DNA from: Drosophila pseudoobscura
Taxonomy: Eukaryota > Arthropoda > Insecta > Diptera > Drosophilidae
Direction: 5' to 3'
Length of the DNA: 64,000 nucleotides
Assembly: GCF_009870125.1 (NCBI RefSeq)
Contig: NC_046680.1
Coordinates: forward strand, 5,022,001-5,086,000
Made by a program: the position numbers and the translations under genes
Shown: positions 48,943 through 58,563 of the stretch, in pieces
Numbering within the stretch: the first letter of the stretch is position 1
How the letters are laid out: the number at the start of each line of letters is the position of its first letter
Notes under the pieces: generated by a model
Seen by the model: only the letters and a program-made list of their open reading frames with translations
What the model was told of the DNA's origin: nothing
Database searches by the model: none

Positions 48943-48999
48943 TATGATGCGATGCGAGTGCAGAAAGTCCACGCCGGTTAGGAGCTCACGCGAGAGACG
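48943..48999 (-). pseudogene. Cdk4/6-like kinase gene fragment
   Basis: Nineteen codons read RLSRELLTGVDFLHSHRII, the helix-E segment just before the HRDLKPQ catalytic loop of cyclin-dependent kinases 4/6. Vertebrate CDK6 has LLRGLDFLHSHRVVHRDLK here, and fly Cdk4 is closest by memory. The catalytic loop itself is absent: the reading continues into unrelated sequence. No other kinase exon is nearby, so this is a truncated fragment. Confidence 0.7.
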
Positions 49000-49149
49000 C
49001 TACCAGGATCGGGATCCCACACGATAGCTAGATAATGCTCAGGCATATGTACAGATACTGCACGATGGGTGGCAGGAAGTGGGACATGTGGACGCGGTAG
49101 GGGAACCGTTTTCCCAGATTCGTAGATCTGGTAGATATGCTTATTCTCA

Positions 49150-49345
49150 ATAATTCTGCGCTTTTAGTTTTCTCGTATCATTTAACTGGAATCTGGATAC
49201 AAAATTAAGTTTATCTAGCCTTTAAAGTCTCTGGGATCTAGGCGCTCATCGGTTCGCACAGACGGACAGACATGCATGGCTATATTCATTCGGCTATTGA
49301 TGCTGATCAAGAATATAAATACTTTATGGGGTCAAAAAAAATTAA
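49150..49345 (-). mobile_element. DINE-1-like fragment (inverted member of a pair)
   Basis: The minus strand reads GACCCCATAAAGTATTTATA, TTCTTGATCAGCATCAATAG, then a TGTCTGTCCGTCTG box. This is the characteristic block of Drosophila DINE-1/INE-1-type non-autonomous Helitron-related elements. It lacks its ends. Confidence 0.7.
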
Positions 49346-49554
49346 AATTATCCAGCCTTGAAGGAAAGTGATTCATCAATCCGATAAAATTATGAGCTCG
49401 GAGCTGAGGGGTATTCTTCATCGGCTTAACTCAGGCTGTTGAGCTGTTTCAATTGAGGGTTTTATTGGTAGATTAAGTGGGTTCAGGTGACGAGTCGTCT
49501 CTGAGTAAATTCTTAAAGTACGCTTGTAAACATCAAATAAAACTTCCCATTACA

Positions 49555-49860
49555 TTTTTATACCCGATACTCAAAATTAGTATTGGGGTATATTAGATTT
49601 GTGGTGAAAGTGGACCCCATAAAGTATATATATTCTTGATCAGCATCAATAGCCGAGTCGATTGAGCCATGTCTGTCTGTCCGTCTGTCCGTCCGTCCGT
49701 AGTGCTCAAAGACTATAAGAGCTAGAGCAACGATTTTTTTAATCCAGACTTCTGTGATATGTCACTGCTACAAGAATATTTCAAAACTGTGCCCGTCCAC
49801 TTACAATCAGTAAATTTTCCGCCATTTACCTCAAATCGATCAACTGTTTAAATAGAGGGA
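49555..49860 (+). mobile_element. DINE-1-like element fragment
   Basis: Begins TTTTATACCCGATACTCAAA, continues with GGGGTATATTAGATTTGTGG, the same ATTCTTGATCAGCATCAATA block as the inverted partner, a CTGTCTGTCCGTCCGTCCGT box and AAAGACTATAAGAGCTAGAG. This wording is typical of DINE-1-type elements in non-melanogaster Drosophila. Confidence 0.75.
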
Positions 49861-50070
49861 GCCAAGTGGGCTAAGTTAGCACTTAGCACTTAGTCCGAGG
49901 TCACACTAATTCTCTTGCCCCCGTTGACCGATTTTGCTTAAACCGTATTTTGTAAGCAATGCAATACAGATGAAAACTGAAATTTAAACGGTCTTGTAGG
50001 AAATTGATGAAGTAATTGGATAATAATACGAGTATTCGACGAGTATATATCAGAAGTCAGACGTACATTT

Positions 50071-50138
50071 CGGTATATTTTTGTGGGTCGGACGGTATAT
50101 TTGAGCGATAGACCCGCGGTCACATTGCAGACGCGCGG
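50071..50138 (+). promoter_or_regulatory. Extra Motif 6/Motif 1 module upstream of Incenp copy B
   Basis: Two GGTATATTT boxes (50072-50081 and 50094-50101), a GGTCGGACGG spacer and CCGCGGTCACATTGCAG. The Motif 1 core differs by one base from GGTCACACT. A further GGTCACACT preceded by AGTCCGA lies at 49899-49907. Both are about 0.5-0.7 kb from the gene. Confidence 0.5.
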
Positions 50139-50374
50139 CTCCAGGGTTTACGGTATTTTTAATACTTTTTGGTATTTTTTCGGTCAAAATTGAACCGACG
50201 GTATATTCACGGTATATCGGTATGTAATGGTATATTTTGTCAATTTAATCAATTTATTAAATTTTCTGTTTCCCTTTTGTTATTAGCGGCGTCTGCCGTT
50301 CAACTGTATATAGAAATCCAATATTGCACGGAATATCAAAAACGTGGAATATGTATAAAAGAGCTTGAACTCGT

Positions 50375-50475
50375 CAGTATATTCTTGGTATATTTTTAAA
50401 ATTAAACGGTATATTTTGGTATATTTCTGAGGACCGGACGGTATATTTGAGTGATAAGTCCGCGGTCACACTGCA
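50375..50475 (+). promoter_or_regulatory. Incenp copy B promoter, Motif 6/Motif 1
   Basis: Four GGTATATTT-like boxes followed by CCGCGGTCACACTGCAG (core at 50464-50472). The layout equals that of copy A but the leader is longer: the ATG is 165 bp downstream instead of about 100, owing to about 70 bp extra at 50530-50600. Confidence 0.7.
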
Positions 50476-50636
50476 GACGCGCGTCGCATTGTGGACATTT
50501 GAAAAAACGACTGGAGACTCGAGAAAAAAAGGACCAGTATCTGATCAATGTGGCTACAGTGCTACGATCAAAATCCGATCATCCTTGAGATGATTTAAAA
50601 CCCAAAAAAATTTGTGTAGATTCTCATTTGTGAAAA

Positions 50637-53177
50637 ATGGATGACATGTTGGATATAATGCAGCCGCTGTCGCGGATGAAGCTGGAACTGGAGGAAATCC
50701 GAAAGGTATTTTTTCGGCTGCAATGGACATAGAACACGGTGATCAATATAGCGGCGCGCTTGTTTTTTTTTGCAGGCTCACTTTAAAGAGCTGGAAGAAC
50801 TATTCTACGGCGTCAAGACCAAAGATGCCAAGGCTGCGGACAATGCCCCGGCGCAGAGCGAAACCTCCGCGGTGACGCCACAGCAGACCAAGAAGCGTCC
50901 CAAACGGCTGACCGCTCTGACTGAGAACACAGATGATTCCCAAGGTGAGTTGTGCTGTGGGCCAAAGGAGACCAAGACTCACCTTGCACTCTCCCCAGAT
51001 GCCCCCGACGTCACGGCAGAGTCCTCGGGCCGCCAAAGTGCGCGGTTGAGCAACTCCCAGCTTTTGGCTATTGCCGAGGTGGAGAACCTGAACAGCACAG
51101 CCTCGTTAATGCCGCCGCCACCGGCACCGACTCTAGCCGACACCACCATAAGCTCGGGCCGGCCGCAGCGGGCTGCCAAATTGAAAACGGAAAAATTGCT
51201 CAAGGAGCCCTCTCTCATCCGAAAGATGCGTCGCCCCAGCGAAGAGGATTCGATCCGGGTGAAGGTGGAGAGCGAACAGCGCGTCTCGCAGGTCAACGGC
51301 AGGACGCACAACATAGCACCGGATCCCAAACCGTCAGTTGTGAAGGAGACACAGCCACAGGAGGCACCAACAAAACTACCAATAGAGCCCATCAAGAAGC
51401 CAGCCGAAGTCTTCGCCTCCAAGAATGTGTGCGTCAAAGTCAAGCGGGAGAAGTTTACCGGCGAAATGCCGCCGCCCCTACCGGCCACAGATACCACAGC
51501 CACAATTTTGGAGACGGATGCTACCAGGTCGGATGAGACTGCATTCAGCAATACTACAACGGCATCCGAGATGTCCAAGAAGGGGCGAAAGAAGAAGAAG
51601 GATGGCGCCTGCCATCGGCCCATCAAGGTGGAGCGGTTTAGTGAAATTGATAAAAACTCGCCCGTCTCCTCGCGGACTCGCAAAAACAGCACCGAGTCGC
51701 GCAACCAGGAGCGCTCCATCTACAAAGACGCCCTCGAGGGGCCGCCCATCGAAGAACAGCAGCAGCAGGCTTCTGCTGGCGACGCCACTAATGAAACGAT
51801 GACCTTGTCCAACGCCACAATGGTGCTGGGTCCGGCTCCCACCGACGAAAGTCCCAACATTGCACCGGCCGACGCCACCTTCGAAGTTATTACTAGCAAG
51901 AAGGGGCCACCAAAGCCAGTGTCAGAGCCAAGGCGGGACAGTCTCCTGACAGAGGATGAGTCGCTGGACGACAGGGTACCAGTGCCGAAATTTCTCTCGA
52001 ATGTGAAGACCATGAAGCTGCCCGGCCGCACCCATGAGCTGTTTAAGTGAGTATGAGCAAAATCTGGAGACTATTTGAATTGGAGCATCAATACTTCCCT
52101 TTTGACCTGCCCACAGTCCGCTCTTGCAGAGTCCAGTGAAGATGCGCGTGGAGGCCTTCGAAAATGCGGCCATTGCCCAGAGCAACTTACGCTCCCAGCG
52201 AGCCAAGGATACGGTAAGAGTGCAGTGCTCTCCCTCGTTTGTTCGGGAATTGATGATTGATGATCCTTTTTCAGGGCACGAACACGAGCAACACGCCCAA
52301 GATTGGCAAGTTGCAGCCACCGACTGTGGGGCGCTTTTATACGCCCACTCAGACCTCAAGTCTATTGCCCGTGAGCTCGGCCCAGCCCAAGAAGGCCCCC
52401 ATGAGTGCCTCGAAGGCAACGACGCTGCTGAAGACTGCCACCGGGACCAACCTGAAGTCCACCAGTTCTGCATCCACCAAGAGCCTGTTACGCGAGAACA
52501 GCGGCGAAGACTTCCGCAACCTGGCCGAGGAGCGCAAGAAGCTGCGTGAGCAGAAGCATCAGCACGCCGCCCAGCAGCGAGAGGCAAAGGAGCGGGAGCG
52601 AGCCGAACGCATTGCCAAGCAGACCGCGGAACGCGCCAAGAAACAGGAGGAACGAAATAAGCTGGAGGAGCGTAAGCGGCTGGAGGTTGAGGAGCTGAAT
52701 CGTAAGATGCGCCAGCAGGAGGAGGCCGAGGCCCTCAGGAAAGCCAAGATCCGGGAGCTGAAGAATCAGAAGCTGGCACAGTTGACCGGGGCCAAGAAGA
52801 AGATGCTGCCACCGCCGCCGAAGACAAAATACACATGGGACATGCTGCACGAGGATGACTCCACCGATGACGAGGGCAAGGTCACCCACAAGCGTCCGCC
52901 AGCACCCACCTGGAGTCGCAGTAAGTTAGCGTTTTCTTTAGCCAGTGTCTGATCTAATCTGAAATTTTGTAACCCATTTTTAGGCCATGTACGCGGCGAA
53001 GCGATTGCCATGCAGAGCCACTGTCCCACCGATGTCATCGACAGCTTCTTCTCGGTGGCCCCCACCACTCCGGACCTGAAACTGATTTTCCCCAACATCG
53101 ATCCCAGCCAGCTGAAGCGCAACTCCAGCGTGCTCTGGTCCACGCCCCCACGTTACTCGGAGCTCCCAAAATACTAG
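50637..53177 (+). CDS. Incenp: Incenp, inner centromere protein, second tandem copy
   Basis: Complete second copy. Exons 50637-50705, 50776-50944, 50999-52046, 52117-52213, 52275-52920 and 52984-53177 join in frame to 740 residues, with every splice site preserved. Compared with the first copy I count about seven substitutions (two in the CEN-box: Glu9 to Gln, Gln15 to Lys; others include Asn to Ser near the end of exon 3, Lys to Asn and Glu to Lys in the charged helix, Gln to Pro after it) and a clean 12-bp deletion removing Lys-Gly-Leu-His at the start of the single alpha-helix. The IN-box is identical. Nothing suggests a pseudogene. The two CEN-box changes replace an acidic and a neutral residue with neutral and basic ones, so Borealin/Survivin binding could differ slightly. 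Confidence 0.94.
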
Positions 53178-53258
53178 TTATACACAAACATACGTATATA
53201 AAATAATCCCCTGTTTTTCTAACTGTTTTCTATGGAAATATAAATGAAGTTTAAATTA

Positions 53259-53264
53259 AATAAA
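53259..53264 (+). terminator. Poly(A) signal AATAAA of Incenp copy B
   Basis: AATAAA about 85 bp after the stop codon. The equivalent in copy A (around 47655) reads AGTAAA, so that copy must use a variant signal. Confidence 0.5.
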
Positions 53265-53346
53265 TTTATTTGCGAAACGCAATGCAAGTTACCGCTCGAT
53301 ACCACTCCATTCCACTTGATTCCCTCTGACACTAATACCCAACTGC

Positions 53347-54027
53347 TTAAGAACTATTAAAGCCGCCGGCGTGCTCAATTAATGGTCTTCTTGGGGTCTT
53401 GCCAGGGGGCTTGATGTTTTGATGCCCCGAGGTGTTTCCATTAACAATGAAGGTGCTGTTGTTGGTTTTGCTTCTGCTGCTGCTGCTGTCGATTCGTGAA
53501 AAGTGTGGAAAGGCGCAGGTGAAAAAGAAAACAAGCAACACAGATACATTTTCACTGGTCATGGGGCATGGTTTTGTGGCATGATGAGCTGAACAGCGGC
53601 AACAATCTTCGATTGTACGAGTCAGTCTGATTGCCTTCATCTCGCGTTCCCGATTTTCCCGACTCCCCGCGACAGCGAAGATTTTACTCGCGACCATTCT
53701 CGTTTTCAATTGCTTTAGCTGGAAGCGAATCCGCAAATCGCAACCAAATCCCAAAGGATTTCCATTTTATTTCGTGCGTCTGCAATTTGCATGGTAATTG
53801 CTGATGATTGGAATGGGATCGGATCTGATCCGATCCACCTGGAAATGGCAATTTAGCCCCGCTAACAACCGTCCCTGGATTCCCTAACTAAGGACGTTCA
53901 GCGGAGTCTTAATCTGGATCCGGACTAATGGGTGTATATTCAATAAATTGCCACTTTCAATTGTTATTGTTTCCTTTCAGGCTGCGGCTGCCTCCGGCCA
54001 GTCGGAAACTCACCACGGATCCACCAT
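53347..54027 (-). CDS. Predicted 50-residue protein, tail-to-tail with Incenp copy B
   Basis: Not in any family I know. A first exon 54027-54014 (ATGGTGGATCCGTG, then GTGAGT donor) joins in frame across a 528-bp intron to 53485-53347 (acceptor GACAG). The product is MVDPCSSSRSKTNNS, then GNTSGHQNIKPPGKTPRRPL near the middle, ending IEHAGGFNSS. Support: a consensus donor directly after a plausible ATG, matching phase, and conservation of the last exon's frame in the duplicated piece at 47743-47881. Against it: it is tiny, basic and low-complexity at its start, and the frame upstream of the acceptor is open as well, so a longer alternative exon is possible. Confidence 0.45.
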
Positions 54028-54828
54028 CACCAGATGGTAATAAACATAATAAATAAGGACAACGTCGGCGACGTTTGGTTACCCTAACATAAGATAAAAA
54101 CCGACATTTTATATTAGAGAGTAGCTGTTGTTTCTTATCCATTTAATTCATTTTTATTTTATTTTCCATCACTTGCAGACAAATAATTTCAATGACATCT
54201 CATATGCTGGACGATCTTTTAAATATCACGAAAATTAATCCAGCTCATATACAAACTTATATTTTTTTATTTTTCTTGGACGTTGACATGCAATGACTGC
54301 ATCTTTCAAGAGGCGATGCAGTTACTGCACCGCCAAGTGGCCCGTGTGACACCAGCAGAAATATGAAAACTATTATTTTTTCCAACCAAAACGGAAGGCA
54401 AACATTCATTAATCGAGTCTCCTACATGAGAAAATGAAAATGCACTGAACGACACCGGAAAGTGTGTATGCAGAAATGAAATTTGAGATGTTGTTGGTTT
54501 TCCCCCTTTCTGAATACCTTGTTGGATGGATTCCTTTTTGTATACTGTTTCATTCAGGAGATATTCTTCTGGCATAATTTCTGCGCATTTAATTGAGCTC
54601 CCATTTGATTTTATAGAAGTTTGGGGTCACACATATCCATCGTTACGTGGACCAACATCGCCAACTCTCGGTACCAGCTTTATTTCTTACATTTTCCGTA
54701 GCAAACGTCATCTCAATTTGGGTATACTCTTTATAAGTGCCACCAATCCGCTCTTCACCGATCGTTCCTTTTGGTGTTTCGTTTCTTTGCCGTTCCCCGA
54801 CTTGCGGCTCTTGGGGCTCACCTTAGTC
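53506..54828. other. Interval between the duplication and the downstream gene
   Basis: Apart from the predicted small gene's intron and first exon, I see no supported coding sequence. A plus-strand acceptor-like TTTCCTTTCAG at about 53981 precedes a short open stretch ending in TAATAA with AATAAA just behind it. It could be a terminal exon but has no partner. Confidence 0.4.
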
Positions 54829-56232
54829 AGTCTTTGGCGATCGAACGGTGCACACCTGCTAGCGGGGTTTTGGTAAGACAGCGTCGACGCTGACGGCGAC
54901 GGTGAAGAGTGATCGTGATCTCGCGCGAGTGCGTGGAAGCGTAGAAAGAAACGAAGAAGCAACAAAACAAATTCGTGTGCACATGTGTGTGCGTGCTTAA
55001 TCTATGAAAAGTGAATAACTAAAACGAGCTCAAAGCAACAAAAGTGTGTGTGCGTGTAAGAGAGTGAGTAAAGTAAAAGAAAACAACAAAAATGAGTGTT
55101 TCTTGTATCTCTAGAAGAAACAGCCGCAAAAGGCAAATACATATGTAAACGTATAAGTGATATTTGCGTGTGGCTCTGTGTGTGTGTAGAAAAGCAAAAA
55201 TATATGTATATATGTATGTGTTGTATGTATGAAAGCAGCAACAAAAACATCAAAAACTTTCTTTTTTTCGCGCTACCTTTTGGCTGGTAACTTTGTTTTT
55301 GTGACTTGCGGCTTTTGTTTATTGCATTGTTGTTGCCTGCTGCTGTTGCCTGAGTGCCGCTGTGAAATTTGTTGCAAATTTTATAATTTGCCCAGTGTGT
55401 TGCACCTTTTCGCTGGCTAATTAACGGGCTGCCACGGCCACGGCCAGTCTCTGGAAAAATGTTGAAAAGAATGTGAATAAATTGAAATTTGTGGAAGGAA
55501 GGAAAACGATTTTAAATAACAATAAAAACAAAACTGCAGAAAATGGAGAGAGACGCTACGCCACTGCACTCCTAGCCGGATATGCTCCTCCGTGGTCAAC
55601 CTGTCTGCCCACACACACAGGCATACAGGAACGCAAACACACACGGATACAGGCACACTTCTCTCCCTGTCTGTCTCGCCTGCAATGTGATCTGGCCTGT
55701 CCACTGCGCTAAATTGCCAAGAGCACTTGCCCCCCTGCCCCCCTGCCGCACTGCTCTATGATACTCCCCACTCAAGTGTCCCGTTCCAGCATTTAATACT
55801 GTTACTTGTGCCATTTTGCGTGCACTTGTGCCAATTTTGTATGCAACAGCAGTAGCAGTAGCTGTAGCAGCCTCTGCCTCTGCCTCTGCCTCTTTCCTCC
55901 CGCTGCTTGTCGCTTGATTTTTGCTTTTCGATAATTTAAAGCTAACATTCCTTCGAGCCGCAAAAACCGCATTTCTTGCAAACCCCATTACCCGCCTCGG
56001 CTTGGGGCTGGCTGGCTGGCTGGCTGGCTTTTGGAAATCTTCAATTTGTTGTGCCTTTTCGGTTTTCTTGCAGTTTTGTTTGGGTGAAATTCGTTCCGTT
56101 ATTAACGTTGCTTGTGTGCAAAAACTAATTGAAAATATCGTGCAATAGGAAGAGAAATAGAAAAAATAGAAAAGGAAAACATAAATCGAAAAACATCAAT
56201 CACAAAAAATCGCTTGATGGCAGCGTTTTGAG
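54829..56232 (+). other. Probable non-coding first exon of the plus-strand signal-peptide gene
   Basis: A perfect TCAGTC initiator (A at 54829) is followed by A- and GTGTG-rich leader-type sequence and ends at a consensus donor (TTTTGAG, then GTAAGT, 56233). Such long A-rich leaders are common for fly developmental genes. The link with the exon at 58,186 is inferred from matching strand and lack of other exons between. Confidence 0.35.
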
Positions 56233-57496
56233 GTAAGTCTGAAATGGAAGAGAAAAATAAATGAAGAAATCTGTGGACTTACGAGGGAGGGTTTGACTCA
56301 GAAAAGTATTCTGCAATCAAATCTGAGATTCTTAAGTATCTGCGATGAATCTGCAGAGTTAGCGCCGATGCACTTAAATCGGACAGTCACAATCGTCTTA
56401 TGCAACACTCTCTCCTGCTTCTTGCGGCGGCAGACTCCACTCCCCTCTCCACACTCTTAAAAAAATGATGGTTATGCAACAGAAAGAGCACCAAAAAAGC
56501 TTTAATGTAATCCCATGAGTCATTTAACCCGAGAAGAAGATGGAAAAAAGCAAATGTAATTACCAACTTCAACTTCCGTTGGGCGTTGAAAGAGTCTCGA
56601 AAAGAAAGCAAATCTGGTAAAATACATACGGACTTCGGAAGAAGCAGAAGTTAAGCCGAAACAAGCGCCAGCGTGGGCGAATCATTCATTGGAAAAGCCA
56701 GAGGAGAAACAGCAGGAAAATGACGAAACGGAGTCATTTAATGACAGACGACGACCCGACAACTGACAACAGGCAACAGACACAACAATCCCAAAGCGAC
56801 AACACGCCCACGAAGCAGCAAATTGTGTGCTTGTTGTTTACAAGAAAAACTTTCTATTTCATTCGCGCTTCTCCATGCGTACCATTGCCCATTGCCGTTT
56901 TCAAGGTTTCACGCGAAAATCCCTTTCGGTTCCGATGTCCCAGAATAAACGGATATTAAACAAGAAAGAAGAGCAAACTTCAGAGACCGAACATTGAGAT
57001 GCCCTTTACCAGGTGTGAAACTAGAGAGATATTGATTGAATTCTCCTGGATATAGAGACCGTCATGTACATACATACATGTATGTATGTAGTGTGTATAG
57101 TTTGGTTGGTAAATCGTCTAAAACTCAAACTGAAAGTCAGAAAGAAAGATATCATTTGAACAGACAGAACGTATAGTTGGAATAAATAAATATTAAATAA
57201 ATAACTACTTAAGATCTGCATAAATTCTTCCATCTGTAGTCAGCAAACACATCTGCTAAAACAAAGTATACAATCTGTTAGAGAACAGTAAAAACAGAAA
57301 ACTGCCAAAAAATCAACTGCGGGCATGACTCAACCCCCTGTTGCACATGTTACCGGCTGAATCCGGTCGTGTCCGGCTCTGAGATCACGTAGCAGAGAAA
57401 AACAAAGCCAGCAACCTTTACCTTTACCTTTCCTTTCCTTTTCTTGCCTTTGCTTCAGCTCTGCTCTGTCTTTGCCCCCGACTGTTGCCGCTTCTC

Positions 57497-57536
57497 TCGA
57501 TGCCCCGATGCCTCGATGCCTCGATGCCTCGATGCT
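57497..57536. repeat. CCTCGATG octanucleotide repeat
   Basis: About five units of an 8-10 bp phrase (CGATGCCT) in direct orientation. Confidence 0.85.
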
Positions 57537-58185
57537 TTCACTTTCCATCTAATGCTCGGCAATTGCTTTTGCGGTTTGCGAGGCCTGATCTTGTTTTGGC
57601 TTCTGATTAGCAGAGACTCGAGACACATTCGGTAATCGTTCGGTAAGGCCGCAGGATCGATTAGAGATCATAGCATCGTAATGGCTTTGGAGATCTACAT
57701 ATGCGAGTGGTCTGGAATTTCACTTTTGCTTTCTGACACCTTAAATTGTGCCCCAAGCTTTCGCTGCAAACCAATTTCTGTGCGCGCAGACTCTGGACAT
57801 CAATCAAAATTAGCATCTCAATCAGTTGAGAGTGCAGTTAGTTTTTTGAATGGAGCCTTCAACTCGAGACTTTATGCAATCTTCGGAAAGCTGTTTCTGA
57901 AAGTATTTCTTTTCCATTGAGCCCTGGAGATTCGACACCAAACAGAAAAAAAGTTGGAAAACGGATTTACATAAGACAGGGGCAAGGGCCAAAGCAATTG
58001 TAGAGCACTCGGGGGCTTATGATGGTCTCTATGGCCTGTGGCTGGCTGATGTAATACCTGCCACTTTTAATGGCTTTTAATGGTATTCCCCATCGGATTT
58101 CGTGGCATAAACAAAAGACTCAAGACACAAACTCTAGAATACATTTTGATTTGTTTTCTAACCAGTTTTTTCTACTTTTTTGCAG

Positions 58186-58563
58186 CATAAATCTACGTGA
58201 GGAAAGCAGAAAGATGCCACCACTAAGTTCAATTCAACAATAAATACAAACTCTAAAATACACAAAACAAAGCAACAGAAAGATAGAAACCCTCAAAGAG
58301 TGGCACAGAAGCGAGGAGGCACGCGAAGGAGCATTAGATTTATGCAAAAATGCGACGAAAGCCACAAAACTTAACAGAAAGTAAACAATCGAGCAGTAGA
58401 GACGGAGACGGAGACGAAGACGAAGGCGGCGGAACAGTCCATAGAGGTGGCACCTCCGCATCGTCAGCAAGTTCCAACGATTCAAACAATAGAATGCCAA
58501 GAGACCATCGACACATGATGGCCGTGTTCCTGGCCTTGCTGCTGCTGCTCGTCCAAGCAACGG
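58186..58563 (+). other. Internal exon carrying 5' UTR, an upstream ORF and the start codon
   Basis: Bounded by a strong polypyrimidine tract and acceptor (TTTTTTGCAG, 58176-58185) and a consensus donor (GTAAGT at 58564). A 10-codon upstream ORF (ATG at 58342) overlaps the main start at 58350 in another frame. Confidence 0.55.
58350..58563 (+). CDS. 5' coding exon of a secreted or membrane protein; gene leaves the window
   Basis: From ATG 58350 the frame is MRRKPQNLTESKQSSSRDGD, an acidic and Ser-rich stretch, then MPRDHRHMMAVFLALLLLLV and QATG, ending in phase 1 at the donor. The last 24 residues form a clear signal peptide or signal anchor (basic start, Leu-rich core, Ala at the likely cleavage site). 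Because such peptides normally sit at the N-terminus, translation may really begin at the internal ATG (58494) or the Met-Met pair at 58515. The mature protein lies in exons beyond position 64,000. Phase-1 introns right after the signal peptide are typical of extracellular multidomain proteins such as Ig- or EGF-containing receptors. Identity is unknown. Confidence 0.6.

Larger units (their letters stand above)
48218..50200. other. Patchwork insert between the two Incenp genes
   Basis: Begins exactly where homology to unit A stops (after TTTTGATGTGATA). From left to right it holds a GC-rich exon-like piece (48336-48630, minus), an unknown ORF-like scrap (48778-48942, plus), a Cdk4/6-like scrap (48943-48999, minus), two oppositely oriented DINE-1-like pieces (about 49150-49345 and 49555-49860) and extra promoter-like modules near 49890-49910 and 50071-50138. 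No intact gene is present. Confidence 0.7.
47901..53505 (+). repeat. Tandem segmental duplication, unit B
   Basis: Second copy of the Incenp segment, in direct orientation immediately after unit A. It is about 1.7 kb longer because about 2 kb of unrelated patchwork DNA (48218-50200) stands where unit A has about 390 bp. About 90 bp extra at 47945-48035 and about 70 bp extra at 50530-50600 are also present. Its right edge (AAGTG at 53501-53505) runs into unique sequence, which identifies the ancestral downstream flank. Confidence 0.9.

Noticed and set aside
53506-53754. Upstream extension of the small minus-strand frame to 135 codons
   Set aside because: It has no ATG at its head and crosses the good acceptor at 53486; the spliced 50-codon model is simpler, although the extension cannot be fully excluded.
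57065-57092. TACATACATACATG/CATGTATGTATGTA palindrome as a regulatory hairpin
   Set aside because: Simple TACA repeats inverted by chance are common in fly intergenic DNA, and nothing nearby supports a function.
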